A stretch of DNA of 64,000 bases from Mycolicibacterium iranicum (lineage in GTDB: Bacteria; Actinomycetota; Actinomycetes; Mycobacteriales; Mycobacteriaceae), in assembly GCF_014190915.1 (NCBI RefSeq), contig NZ_JACHVU010000003.1, positions 1 to 64,000 on the forward strand. Reading direction: 5' to 3'. The notes beneath the pieces were generated by a model that did no database searches, was not told where the DNA came from, and saw only the letters and a list, made by a program, of their open reading frames with translations. Of this stretch, positions 44,661 to 53,576 are shown piece after piece. Each line of letters starts with the position of its first letter. Positions within the stretch are counted from its first letter, which is position 1. Both the position numbers and the translations under genes were made by a program.

Positions 44661-45886
44661 GCGCGGAAATGTCTGGCGCGCAGTTCACCTACGATCCGTT
44701 CGACCCCGCCGTGATGGCGGATCCGCTGCCGTTCTACCGCGTACTGCGGGATCAGCACCCGGTGTACTACCTGCCGCAGTGGGACACCTACGCGCTGTCC
44801 CGGTTCGACGACATCTGGAACGTGCTGGAGATCAACGACGGAACGTTCGTCGCCTCGGAGGGAACGCTGCCTGCCGCCACGGTGCTGGCAGCCCACAACA
44901 ACGGGCCGGTGCCCGATCCGCCCCTGCATCCGATGCCCTTTCACGCCATCTTCGACGCGCCGGTCTACGACGAGGTGCGGCGGTGCACCGCCGCACCGTT
45001 CCGGCCGAAGAACGTGGCGGCGCTCGCCGAGCGGATCCGGGTGCGGGCCAACGAACGCCTCGACGAACTGCTGCCGCGGGGCCGGTTCGACCTCACCCAG
45101 GAGTTCGGGGGGATCGTCGCGGCGTCGGTGGTCTGCGACATCGTCGGTCTCCCCGTCGATCTCGCCGCCGACGTGCTCGCCACCGTCAATGCGGGCAGCC
45201 TGGCCCAACCGGGCAGCGGTGTCGAGGTTGCGAACGCGCGTCCGGGCTACCTGGAATATCTGGCTCCCGTCGTCGCGCGCCGCCGCGTGGGGGAGTCCGA
45301 CCCGTTGCCGATCGTGGACAACCTGCTGGCGTACCGGCTGCCCGACGGGTCCGCACTCAGCGACATGGAGGCCGCGGTGCAGCTGCTCGGGGTGTTCATC
45401 GGGGGAACCGAGACGGTGCCCAAGATCGTGGCCCACGGATTGTGGGAATTGTGCTCGCGCCCCGAACAACTGGCCGATGTCAGAGCCGACCTGGACGCGT
45501 CGGTGCCCGTCGCCCGCGAGGAGATGATCCGGTACTGCGCGCCCGCACAGTGGTTCGCACGCACGCTGCGTAAACCGTTCACGCTGCACGGCACCACCAT
45601 CGAGCCCGGCCAGCGGATCATCTCGCTGCTGGCCTCGGCCGGCCGTGACGAACGGGAATACCCCCGACCCGACGAATTCCTCTGGAACCGCCCCATCCCG
45701 CGACTGCTGGCCTTCGGCCGCGGTCAACACTTCTGTCTCGGCGCACATCTGGCCCGTCTGGAGATCACGATCCTGGTGAGCGAATGGCTCAAACGGGTTC
45801 CGCACTTCCGCGTCGACACCGCCGCCGCATCGCGGCCGCCGTCCAGCTTCCAATGGGGCTGGAACTCACTGCCGGTGGAGGTGTGA
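44657..45886 (+). CDS. Cytochrome P450
   Basis: Soluble bacterial P450 of 409 aa that would hydroxylate a hydrophobic substrate with electrons from the ferredoxin at 42017. The I-helix reads LLGVFIGGTETVPK (oxygen-activation motif at about 249-253), the K-helix ExxR is Glu289-Arg292 in EEMIRY, and the haem loop is FGRGQHFCLGAH with Cys360. GTG at 44657 overlaps the previous stop; ATG at 44669 is an alternative. It is followed by the alcohol dehydrogenase gene, the logical next step. Confidence 0.94.
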   Translation: MSAEMSGAQFTYDPFDPAVMADPLPFYRVLRDQHPVYYLPQWDTYALSRFDDIWNVLEINDGTFVASEGTLPAATVLAAHNNGPVPDPPLHPMPFHAIFDAPVYDEVRRCTAAPFRPKNVAALAERIRVRANERLDELLPRGRFDLTQEFGGIVAASVVCDIVGLPVDLAADVLATVNAGSLAQPGSGVEVANARPGYLEYLAPVVARRRVGESDPLPIVDNLLAYRLPDGSALSDMEAAVQLLGVFIGGTETVPKIVAHGLWELCSRPEQLADVRADLDASVPVAREEMIRYCAPAQWFARTLRKPFTLHGTTIEPGQRIISLLASAGRDEREYPRPDEFLWNRPIPRLLAFGRGQHFCLGAHLARLEITILVSEWLKRVPHFRVDTAAASRPPSSFQWGWNSLPVEV

Positions 45887-45887
45887 G

Positions 45888-46856
45888 GTGTGGTCGTACC
45901 GGCTCGTCGCCCCGTACACGTTCGAGAAATCCGATGTCCTGCCACGCTCGCCCGAATCGCTGGGCGACGGTCAGGTCCTGCTGCGGTTCCTCGCAGCCGG
46001 CATCTGTGGCAGCGACCTGCCCGCCTTCCGCGGTGTGAAGGGACGTCTGCCGTTCGACACCGGCCGCCAGGCGGCGGACAAGGACGGCTTCCCTATCCAC
46101 GAGATCGTCGGGGAGGTCCTCGCGAGCAGGCATCCGTCCCATCGCCGCGGCGACCGGGTCGTGGGCTGGGCCTCGGGATTCGACGGCCTCATGGAGGAGG
46201 TGGTCGCCGACGGGGACGGTCTGCTGGCCTACACCGAATCGCTGAGCCCGGCCCACGCCGTGGCGCTGCAGCCGCTGGCCTGCGTGCTCTATGCCGTCGA
46301 GCAGCTGCCGGACCTCTCCGGGCGGCACGTCGCCGTGCTCGGTCAGGGATCGATCGGACTGCTGTTCTCCTACGTCGCCAAAGAGCGCGGCGCCGCGCAG
46401 GTCACCGGCGTGGACCCCGTCGACCGGGACGCCGTCGCGTCGTCCTTCGGCGTGGACACCGTCGTGCGGGCCACCAGCGACCGGTGGGTCAGCCACCTCA
46501 CCCCGGATGCCCGGCCCGACATCGTCGTCGAGGCGGTCGGGCACCAGGTGGCCACGCTCGGGCATGCGGTGGAGGCGTGCGCCTTCGGCGGGACGGTGTT
46601 CTATTTCGGTGTGCCCGACGATGATTCGTACCCGATCAGCATGCGCACGATGCTCAGGAACAACCTGACGCTGAAATCGGGGGTGACGATGGAGCGCAGG
46701 CGGATGCTGGGGGAGGCCGACGCGTTCGCGGGGCAGCATCCCGGCCTGCTCGACCACTACCTCACCCATACGTTTCCCGCCGACGATGTCCAGGCCGCGT
46801 TCGAACTGGCCTCCCGGCCGGCGCCGGGACGCATCAAGATCGCGATCGTGGCCTGA
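45888..46856 (+). CDS. Zinc-dependent alcohol dehydrogenase (MDR family)
   Basis: 322-residue medium-chain dehydrogenase/reductase. Catalytic zinc ligands appear as Cys in AGICGSDLP and the His-Glu of IHEIVGEV; the NAD-binding part has VLGQGSIGLLFSYVAKERGA. The structural-zinc loop with four Cys is missing. It would oxidise the P450-made alcohol to a ketone or aldehyde. GTG at 45888 is 1 bp after the P450 stop and has GGAGGTG upstream. Confidence 0.88.
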   Translation: MWSYRLVAPYTFEKSDVLPRSPESLGDGQVLLRFLAAGICGSDLPAFRGVKGRLPFDTGRQAADKDGFPIHEIVGEVLASRHPSHRRGDRVVGWASGFDGLMEEVVADGDGLLAYTESLSPAHAVALQPLACVLYAVEQLPDLSGRHVAVLGQGSIGLLFSYVAKERGAAQVTGVDPVDRDAVASSFGVDTVVRATSDRWVSHLTPDARPDIVVEAVGHQVATLGHAVEACAFGGTVFYFGVPDDDSYPISMRTMLRNNLTLKSGVTMERRRMLGEADAFAGQHPGLLDHYLTHTFPADDVQAAFELASRPAPGRIKIAIVA

Positions 46857-46857
46857 C

Positions 46858-47625
46858 ATGGGCAGCAGACTGCAGGACGTCCTCGCGGCGAAGGCCCGTC
46901 TGTGGGGCGGCTGGATCGTCGGCCCCACGGTGATCGGGCCGGAGGAGTACGCGGCGGCCGGCTACGACTATGTCGGGTTCGACGTCCAGCACGGATATCT
47001 GACCGATGCCGACGTCGCGCTGATGCTGCGCCGGCTCGAGTACGTGCCCATCGCCACCGTGGTCCGGTTGCCCGATGCGAGCCCCGCACCGATCGGACGG
47101 GTGCTCGATGCAGGCGCCGACGGCGTCGTCATCGCGATGGTGGAGTCGGCCGCCGATGCCGCCGCCGCGGTGGCCGCCACCCGCTATGCCCCCGGCGGAG
47201 TCCGGAGTTTCGGGCCCCTGCGTGCAAGCATGGGCGCCGACCCGGCAGCCCTGCAGGCTCGGGCGTCGGTGTTCGCGATGATCGAGACGACCCGGGGCCT
47301 CGCGGCGGTCGACGAGATCTGCGGGGTCGACGGGCTCACCGGAATCTACGTCGGCCCTGCCGATCTGGCGCTCTCGATGGGTCACCGGCCGGCCGAGGCC
47401 TTCACGCGGCGTGACGTGCTCGATGTGATCCTGCAGGTTCAGCGTGCGGCCGCGCAGGCGGGGTTGGTCAGCGGGATCCACGCCGCGACAGGCGCGGCCG
47501 GTCATGCGATGGCGCAGAACGGATTCGGGATGATCACGCTCGCCAGCGAGTCGCAGGCGCTGCGCCGGGGTGCGGCCGCGCACCTCGCCGAGGCGCTCGG
47601 GGAGGAGGCCGGTGATGACCGCTGA
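46858..47625 (+). CDS. HpcH/HpaI-type aldolase
   Basis: 255-residue class II aldolase of the HpcH/HpaI family. The catalytic His45 is in FDVQHGYL, the metal-site Glu in FAMIETTRG, and GIYVGPADLALSMG is the signature near the C-terminal half. It would split a 2-keto-4-hydroxy acid into pyruvate and an aldehyde, or perform the related 2,4-dihydroxyheptenedioate reaction. ATG at 46858 is 1 bp after the previous stop; the SDR gene overlaps its end by 11 bp. Confidence 0.88.
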   Translation: MGSRLQDVLAAKARLWGGWIVGPTVIGPEEYAAAGYDYVGFDVQHGYLTDADVALMLRRLEYVPIATVVRLPDASPAPIGRVLDAGADGVVIAMVESAADAAAAVAATRYAPGGVRSFGPLRASMGADPAALQARASVFAMIETTRGLAAVDEICGVDGLTGIYVGPADLALSMGHRPAEAFTRRDVLDVILQVQRAAAQAGLVSGIHAATGAAGHAMAQNGFGMITLASESQALRRGAAAHLAEALGEEAGDDR

Positions 47626-48346
47626 CCGCGTCGCGCTGGTCACCGGCGCCGCCCGCGGCCAGGGCGCCGCGATCGTGGCCCGGCTGCTGCAGGACGGATT
47701 GCGGGTGGCGGCCTGCGACATCCGGTTCGAAGAACTGACGCAGACGGTCGCCGACCTCGACGCCCACCGGGTCGTGGCGTACGACCTCGACGTCACCTCC
47801 GCCGAGCAGTGGAGCGCCACGGTGGATAGCGTCGTCACCCGCTTCGGAACGCTGACCGCGCTGGTGAACAACGCCGGTGTGCTGCACCGGGCTTCGCTGT
47901 CCGAGGAGACGGCGGTGGGATTCGAGAGCAGCTGGCGGGTGAACTGTCTTGGCCCGTTCCTCGGAATCCAGACCGCGCTGCCGCATCTGCGTGCCGCCTC
48001 CGGAGCCTCGATCGTCAACACCTGCAGTACCGGAGCCATCCGCCCGTTTCCCGGCCACAGCGCATACGGCTCGTCCAAATGGGCACTCCGGGGCCTCACT
48101 CAGGTCGCCGCCGTCGAACTCGCGCCCGCGGGTGTCAGGGTGAACGCGGTGTTCCCGGGGCCCGTCGACACCCCGATGCTCGACGAGGGCACGCAGTCCA
48201 GATTGGCCCGGCATGCACTGATGGGCCGAATCGGAAAACCCATGGAGATCGCGGACGCGGTCGCCTTCCTCGTCTCCGACCACGCCACCTTCATCACCGG
48301 TTCCGAGCTCATCGTCGATGGCGGGCAATCCCTGCAGATTGGATGA
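47615..48346 (+). CDS. Short-chain dehydrogenase/reductase
   Basis: 243-residue SDR with cofactor motif TGAARGQGAAIV, VNNAGV, and the catalytic set with Tyr and Lys in AYGSSK preceded by Ser in TCSTGA. It would interconvert an alcohol and ketone with NAD(H). ATG at 47615 lies within the end of the aldolase gene and has GGAGGAGG (47600-47607) upstream. The stop overlaps the monooxygenase start (ATGA). Confidence 0.91.
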   Translation: MTADRVALVTGAARGQGAAIVARLLQDGLRVAACDIRFEELTQTVADLDAHRVVAYDLDVTSAEQWSATVDSVVTRFGTLTALVNNAGVLHRASLSEETAVGFESSWRVNCLGPFLGIQTALPHLRAASGASIVNTCSTGAIRPFPGHSAYGSSKWALRGLTQVAAVELAPAGVRVNAVFPGPVDTPMLDEGTQSRLARHALMGRIGKPMEIADAVAFLVSDHATFITGSELIVDGGQSLQIG

Positions 48347-49872
48347 CGACCCCCATGGCCAGAGACTTCACCGTCGGCATCATCGGCGCCGGACCCGGCG
48401 GGCTGGCGCTCGGAATTTTCCTGCGCAAAGCCGGATTCGACACCTTCACCCTCTTCGACCGCGAGGACGGCGTCGGCGGCACCTGGCGCGTCAACACCTA
48501 TCCGGGCCTGGCGTGCGATGTGAAATCGCACCTGTACTCGTACTCGTTCGACCTGAACCCCCGCTGGTCTCGGCTGTGGTCTGGCCAACAGGAGATCCTC
48601 GACTATTTCGAGCGATGCGCGCTGCGCTACCGCCTGCACGACAATCTGCGTCTCGGCACCGAGATCGTCTCCGCACAGTGGAATCCTGACGAGCGCACGT
48701 GGTGCCTGACCACCCAGGCCGGCGAGGAACACCACTTCGATGTCGTGGTCTCGGCAGTCGGGCTGTTCACCGCGCCGGTCATGCCCGACCTCGTCGAAGA
48801 GGAGCCGTTCACCGGCACCCTCATGCACACCGCGCGGTGGGACCACTCGGTGGACCTGCGCGGCGCCCGGGTCGCGGTGCTCGGCACGGGTTCCACCGCC
48901 GCGCAACTGGTTCCGGAGGTCGCGAAACAGGCCGCGCAGGTGTACTCCGTGCAGCGCTCGCCGACCTGGGTGCTGCCGAAACCGGACCGTCCGTACACGG
49001 ATCGGGAGAAGTGGGCCTTCGCCCACATCCCGCTGGCGAAAAAGATCTACCGAACGAGGTTGTGGCTGCGCAGCGAGTCGAACATCGCGGTCATCGAGCA
49101 CGGCAGCGACAAGACCGAGGAGTTCAAGCGCATCGCGCTGCGCGCGCTGGAGAACGCCGTCGCCGACGACGACCTGCGTGCCAAGCTCACGCCCGCCCAC
49201 CCCTTCGGCTGTAAACGGCTCGTGTTCGCCACCGACTACCTCCAGACGCTGACCCGCCCCCATGTCCAGGTCGTCTCCAGCCCCGCGACAGCCCTGCGCG
49301 CCCGGTCGCTGGTCACGGCCGACGGCACCGAGATCGGCGTCGATGTGGTGGTGTGCGCCACCGGATACGCCGCGGCCGACTATCTGGGCCAGATCGAGGT
49401 CCGCGGCGCCGACGGGGTGCTGCTGCGCGACACGTGGCGCGACGGGGCGTACGCCTACCTGGGAATGGCAGTGCCCGGATACCCGAACTTCTTCATGCTC
49501 TACGGCCCGAACACCAACGTCGGCTCGAACAGCGTCATCTTCATGCTGGAGGCGCAGGCCCGATACATCGTGCGCGCACTGAAGTACATGCGCCGCAAGA
49601 ACAGATCCTCGATCGAGGTGCGCGCCGACGTGATGACGCGGTTCCTCGAACGGATCGACGCCTGGATGCAGGGCACCGTCTGGCTGACACGCTGCAGCAA
49701 CTATTTCCGTGCACCCAACGGCCGGGTCGTCACCCAGTGGCCGCGCAGCGCCCGGGACTTCTGGGCGCGCACCCGGTGGTTCCGGCCCAGCGACTACCAG
49801 TTCGACACCCCCGGCGCCCGCCGCACCGTAGGCGTATCGGCCAGTACGGCCTCCGGTGGTGACACGCCGTGA
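48343..49872 (+). CDS. Baeyer-Villiger-type flavin monooxygenase
   Basis: 509-residue class B flavoprotein monooxygenase. The FAD Rossmann motif GAGPGGLALG (15-24), GGTWRVNTYPGLACDV, the Baeyer-Villiger fingerprint FTGTLMHTARW (156-166) and the NADPH motif GTGSTAAQ (181-188) are all in order. It would insert oxygen into a ketone to make an ester or lactone. It is flanked by SDR and alpha/beta hydrolase genes with overlapping codons, the usual ketone-to-ester-to-acid order. Confidence 0.93.
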   Translation: MTTPMARDFTVGIIGAGPGGLALGIFLRKAGFDTFTLFDREDGVGGTWRVNTYPGLACDVKSHLYSYSFDLNPRWSRLWSGQQEILDYFERCALRYRLHDNLRLGTEIVSAQWNPDERTWCLTTQAGEEHHFDVVVSAVGLFTAPVMPDLVEEEPFTGTLMHTARWDHSVDLRGARVAVLGTGSTAAQLVPEVAKQAAQVYSVQRSPTWVLPKPDRPYTDREKWAFAHIPLAKKIYRTRLWLRSESNIAVIEHGSDKTEEFKRIALRALENAVADDDLRAKLTPAHPFGCKRLVFATDYLQTLTRPHVQVVSSPATALRARSLVTADGTEIGVDVVVCATGYAAADYLGQIEVRGADGVLLRDTWRDGAYAYLGMAVPGYPNFFMLYGPNTNVGSNSVIFMLEAQARYIVRALKYMRRKNRSSIEVRADVMTRFLERIDAWMQGTVWLTRCSNYFRAPNGRVVTQWPRSARDFWARTRWFRPSDYQFDTPGARRTVGVSASTASGGDTP

Positions 49873-50813
49873 ACGTCCCGGAGCCGGCCGACATCGCCGA
49901 ACGGCTCGAACCGGAGCTGCGGCACCTCGTCGCCGCACGGACCGACCTGTCGCCGCCGGTGCTCGGCGCGGTCCGCGACTCCCTGAACCAGCGGCGCGGT
50001 GACACCGCCCGCACCGCCGACCTTGTCGGTGTCGAGGTCGAGCAGCGCGACGTCACGGTCTCCGACGGGCACACCGTCACCGTCCGGATCTACCGCGGCG
50101 GTCCACCGCCGTCCCCGGCGGTGATCTATTGCCACTCCGGGGCTTTCGTCCTCGGTAACCTCGACACCGACCACCGCCAGTGCATCGAGCTCGCGCGCCG
50201 GGGGCGCGCCATGGTCCTGTCGGTCGACTACCGCCTGGCCCCCGAGCATCCGTATCCCGCGGCGCTGGACGACGCGGCCGCCGTGCTGGGGTGGGCGGCC
50301 CGCTGTGCCGCCGAACTGGGGATCGACGCGACCTCCCTCGCAGTCGCGGGCAGCAGCGCGGGTGCGGGGCTCGCGGCCAGACTGGCCCAACTCTCGGCGG
50401 CGGGTGAGGCGCCTCCCGTCGTCTTCCAGCTGCTGCACCAGCCGGTGCTCGACGACCGGCCCACGCCCTCGAAGGAGGAGTTCACCGCCACGCCGGGCTT
50501 CGACGCCGAGGCCGTGGAGTGGATGTGGCGGCACTACGGTGCGGGCGCAACGCTTCCCGACGATGCCGTTCCCGCCCGGGCCGAGCCGCTGCGGTCTCTG
50601 CCGGCGGCGCTGATCACCTGCTCGGAGCTCGACCCCCTGCGCGACGAGGCGATCGACTATGCGCTGCGTCTGATGTGGGCCGGCGTCGCCGCCGAAGTGC
50701 ACGTCTTCGCCGGGACGTGCCACGGCTTCGACTCACTGCTACCCGACTGGGAGCTCAGCAGCCGGCTCTTCGACATGCAGGGAGCGGCCCTGCGGAGGGC
50801 CTTCCTACGCTGA
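49869..50813 (+). CDS. Alpha/beta hydrolase, hormone-sensitive lipase family
   Basis: 314-residue esterase. The nucleophile is Ser163 in GSSAGAG, Asp255 in SELDPLRDE and His285 in TCHGFD complete the triad, and VDYRLAPEHPYPAA is typical of the family. The oxyanion-hole HGGG is altered to HSGA (89-92). It could hydrolyse the ester or lactone made by the preceding monooxygenase. GTG at 49869 overlaps the previous stop (GTGA). Last gene of the operon; its end overlaps a convergent SRPBCC gene by 9 bp. Confidence 0.9.
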   Translation: MNVPEPADIAERLEPELRHLVAARTDLSPPVLGAVRDSLNQRRGDTARTADLVGVEVEQRDVTVSDGHTVTVRIYRGGPPPSPAVIYCHSGAFVLGNLDTDHRQCIELARRGRAMVLSVDYRLAPEHPYPAALDDAAAVLGWAARCAAELGIDATSLAVAGSSAGAGLAARLAQLSAAGEAPPVVFQLLHQPVLDDRPTPSKEEFTATPGFDAEAVEWMWRHYGAGATLPDDAVPARAEPLRSLPAALITCSELDPLRDEAIDYALRLMWAGVAAEVHVFAGTCHGFDSLLPDWELSSRLFDMQGAALRRAFLR

Positions 50814-51296
50814 GCTCCTCTGCGCCGCGTCGGCGAGCTCACGTGCCACGGCTTCGTGATAGGCGTCGATGTTCGCGGGGTTGACCGTGCGGAAGAAGCC
50901 GTCGGGCAGAGGCGAATCCCGGTACGCCTCGACGGTCATGGTGCGGCTGAACAACGTGATGCCCTCACCGGGCTGAGTGAACTTGTACTGCACCGTGATT
51001 CGTCCAGGCATTCCGCCCTGGCCGTCGCTGTCGTGGCCGAGGTTACCGACCGAGTTGAACATCCACAGCTTCGGCCGCATCGCGATGGCCAGATGCCAGG
51101 TGAAGATCCGCGCCCCGTCCGGTCCGGATTCGGTCCAGGTGTCGCCGACCTCCAGAGGCAGCTTCCCGGGACTCGTGCCCACGTGGGAGCTGCCCGGATA
51201 CGTCTTCGGCCAGTTGCTGGGATCGGTCACGAAGTCGTAGATGGTCTCGGGGGACTGGGTGAAGGCCGTCTCTGAGGTCGTCGTCACGATACCCAC
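50805..51296 (-). CDS. SRPBCC/polyketide-cyclase-like protein
   Basis: 163-residue helix-grip protein with TAFTQSPETIYDFVTDPSNW at the start and ITVQYKFTQPGEGITLFSRTM strands; it would bind a hydrophobic ligand such as a steroid- or terpene-like intermediate. The frame is open to an ATG at 51326, but that ATG overlaps the -10 of dyad site 7 and would be left out of the transcript; GTG at 51296 follows GAAGG at suitable distance and is used here, with 51305 as alternative. Confidence 0.8.
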   Translation of the reverse strand: MGIVTTTSETAFTQSPETIYDFVTDPSNWPKTYPGSSHVGTSPGKLPLEVGDTWTESGPDGARIFTWHLAIAMRPKLWMFNSVGNLGHDSDGQGGMPGRITVQYKFTQPGEGITLFSRTMTVEAYRDSPLPDGFFRTVNPANIDAYHEAVARELADAAQRSSA

Positions 51297-51328
51297 ACTG
51301 CTCACCCTTCGCCGGAAGCTCTCCATAC

Positions 51329-51354
51329 TTTACAAAGCATCGCCATACTGTCAC
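51329..51354 (-). promoter_or_regulatory. 26-bp dyad operator/promoter, site 7 (SRPBCC/acyl-CoA dehydrogenase)
   Basis: TTTACA-N14-TGTCAC in the divergent gap of the SRPBCC and acyl-CoA dehydrogenase genes. On the minus strand: GTGACA, 16 bp, TAAAGT. Confidence 0.7.
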
Positions 51355-51398
51355 GCTGCGTGGAGGGAGCCAAGTGGGTGTGGACAGGAGCGGTGGCG

Positions 51399-52553
51399 AT
51401 GGACTTCTCGGAAGTCGTGCTGTCAGACGAGGATCGGGCGTTCCAGTCCGAGCTCCGCGCGTTCCTGGCGTCGGTCGTGACCGAGGACGTCATCGCCCGC
51501 GACCGTGAGACCGGCGACAACTTCAACGAAGAGGTCCACCTGGCACTCGGTGACGCCGGTTACCTGCAGCGGGACTGGCGTAGCGAGGCCGACGGCGGAT
51601 TCACCGCTGTGCAGCGACGGATCTGGGAGCTGGAGATCGGCCGCGCGCACACTCCCTGGTTCCACTGGGGCACCACGTCGATGGTGGCCCACGCGGTGGC
51701 GACGTTCGGATCAGACGAGCTGAAGGCCGAGGTTCTGGACGAGGTGCTGGCAGGCAGATACCGCCTGTGCCTGGGCTACACCGAACCCGAGGGCGGGTCG
51801 GATGTGGCCACCTGCAAGACGCGCGCCGTCCGCGACTCCGACGGCTGGATCATCAACGGTTCGAAGATGTTCACGTCCAATGCCCAACACGCGCAGTACG
51901 TCTACCTCATCACCAACACCGACCCGGACGCTCCCAAACATCAGAGCCTGACGATGTTCCTCGTGCCGCTCGACTCACCGGGGGTGGAGATCCAGCCGAT
52001 CCGTACGGTCGACGGCGATCGGACCAACATCACCTTCTACAGCGACGTCCGCGTCGACGACCGCTACCGCGTCGGACCCGTCAACGGCGGATGGGGGGTC
52101 CTGCGCGAAGCGCTCAACGCCGAACACGGCACCGTCGAGCGAGACGCCGGCGGGCTGGACAAGATCGCCGTCATGACCGAGCACGTGCTGCTGCTGGCCG
52201 ACGAGGTCGACCGGGTCGCCCGACAGGTGCAGTCCGCCGGGCTGCTCTCCGACGCCGCGGTGGCCTATCGGCTGGGCCGGTGCGTGACCCGCCTGGAGGC
52301 CGCCATGAGTACGCCGGGGATGTTCGGCCGGGTGGCCATCGCCCAGACCCTGCGCGACATCACACCCGACCTGATGGACATCCTCGGTGCACCGTCGGCG
52401 GTGCCGTCGGGGCTCAGCGCCGAGTACCTCTTCCGTCTGGCGTCGCCCATGGGCATCTACGGCGGCACGCTCGACGTGTTCCGCAACATGATCGCCCAGC
52501 ACGCGCTGGGCCTGGGCAAGCCCGCCTACGCCCCTCCGGCGAAAAGGTCGTAG
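51399..52553 (+). CDS. Acyl-CoA dehydrogenase
   Basis: 384-residue FAD enzyme of the ACAD family, with LGYTEPEGGSDVATCKTRAV and the FTSNAQHAQYVYLIT strand. The usual base-bearing YEGT segment is YGGT here (in IYGGTLDVFRN), so the catalytic Glu is not at that site; it might be elsewhere or on a partner subunit, as in some steroid-degradation ACADs. ATG at 51399 has AGGAG at 51387-51391; an upstream frame to 51360 is rejected. It diverges from the SRPBCC gene across dyad site 7. Confidence 0.88.
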   Translation: MDFSEVVLSDEDRAFQSELRAFLASVVTEDVIARDRETGDNFNEEVHLALGDAGYLQRDWRSEADGGFTAVQRRIWELEIGRAHTPWFHWGTTSMVAHAVATFGSDELKAEVLDEVLAGRYRLCLGYTEPEGGSDVATCKTRAVRDSDGWIINGSKMFTSNAQHAQYVYLITNTDPDAPKHQSLTMFLVPLDSPGVEIQPIRTVDGDRTNITFYSDVRVDDRYRVGPVNGGWGVLREALNAEHGTVERDAGGLDKIAVMTEHVLLLADEVDRVARQVQSAGLLSDAAVAYRLGRCVTRLEAAMSTPGMFGRVAIAQTLRDITPDLMDILGAPSAVPSGLSAEYLFRLASPMGIYGGTLDVFRNMIAQHALGLGKPAYAPPAKRS

Positions 52554-52558
52554 CCGGA

Positions 52559-53491
52559 TCAGAGCCGCGGGACGACCTCGGAGGCGAGCAGCTCGAGCGT
52601 CCCGTCCGAGCAGCGGTCGTGGGTGAACAGCACGATCTGGCCGAAGCCCGCGTCGACCAGCGCGCCCAGTTTGTCCACCAACACCGCCGGGGTTCCGATC
52701 AGATCGGTGTCGTGCAGGCCGAATCCCGGCCCGCCGAACCGTTTCTCGGCCAGGCTGCGGACTTTCGGCAGGGAGGCCTCGTCGGGTGCCAGCGCCATCA
52801 CCGCCTCGATCGAGAGCACGATCGTGGCCGGGTCTCGGCCGATGTCGTCGCAGAGCGAGTGCAGGACCGCGACCTTCCGGTCGATCTGGTCCAGGGCATA
52901 GGTGGGGACGTTCCAGACGTCGGCGAAGCGGGCCACCAGCGGCAGCGTGAACTTCTCGCCGACCCCGCCGACGACGATCGGTGGGCGGGGACGCTGCAGC
53001 GGTCCGGGTTTCACCGGCATGTCCGTGACGGTGAAGTGCTTGCCGGCGAAGTCGATCCGCTCGTCGGCGAACGCCTGATGCAGGATCGCCAGTGTCTCGC
53101 CGAGTTGTTCCGAGCGCTCGCCGAACGTCCCCCAGGGCAGACCCGCCCGGCGGTGCTCGTCTTCGATCGAGCCGCTGCCGATCCCCAGCGACAGCCGTCC
53201 GCCCGAGATCTGGTCCAGCGTGGTCGCCATCTTCGCCAGGGTGACGGGGTGGCGGAACTGGTTGCACAACACCATGTGTCCGACGCGCAGTCGCTCGGTG
53301 CGGCTCAGCAGCGCGGTGGCCACCGTCCACGCCTCGAGGGACGGGTACTCCGGCATCCCCGGGCCGTAGAGATGATCGAACAGCCACAGCGAGTCGATGC
53401 CCAGTTCCTCGCAGCGGCGCGCGCGGTGCAGGAGGTCGTCGAAGGCAAACCCCATCTGGGGCAGGTAGACGCCGATCTCCGGCCTGCTCAT
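52559..53491 (-). CDS. LLM-class F420/flavin-dependent oxidoreductase
   Basis: 310-residue luciferase-like barrel: IGVYLPQMGFAFDDLLHRARR start, SLWLFDHLYGP, GHMVLCNQFRHPVTLAKMA and GRLSLGIGSGSIEDE are typical. Many mycobacterial LLM proteins use coenzyme F420, but FMN cannot be excluded. ATG at 53491 has GGGAGG upstream; an in-frame Met at 53512 is less likely. It is 6 bp from the convergent acyl-CoA dehydrogenase stop. Confidence 0.88.
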   Translation of the reverse strand: MSRPEIGVYLPQMGFAFDDLLHRARRCEELGIDSLWLFDHLYGPGMPEYPSLEAWTVATALLSRTERLRVGHMVLCNQFRHPVTLAKMATTLDQISGGRLSLGIGSGSIEDEHRRAGLPWGTFGERSEQLGETLAILHQAFADERIDFAGKHFTVTDMPVKPGPLQRPRPPIVVGGVGEKFTLPLVARFADVWNVPTYALDQIDRKVAVLHSLCDDIGRDPATIVLSIEAVMALAPDEASLPKVRSLAEKRFGGPGFGLHDTDLIGTPAVLVDKLGALVDAGFGQIVLFTHDRCSDGTLELLASEVVPRL

Positions 53492-53576
53492 CGTGCCTCC
53501 CGTGCTGTACATTCCGCCACCTGCATGGTAACGACATTCTCTGAAGCGGAGAAGGCGATTCTGGTCAGGAGGCCGT

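Noticed and set aside
53498..53540. TGTACA-N14-TGGTAA between the two LLM genes as a further dyad
   Set aside because: Only one arm resembles the consensus and the second matches poorly; symmetry is lost.
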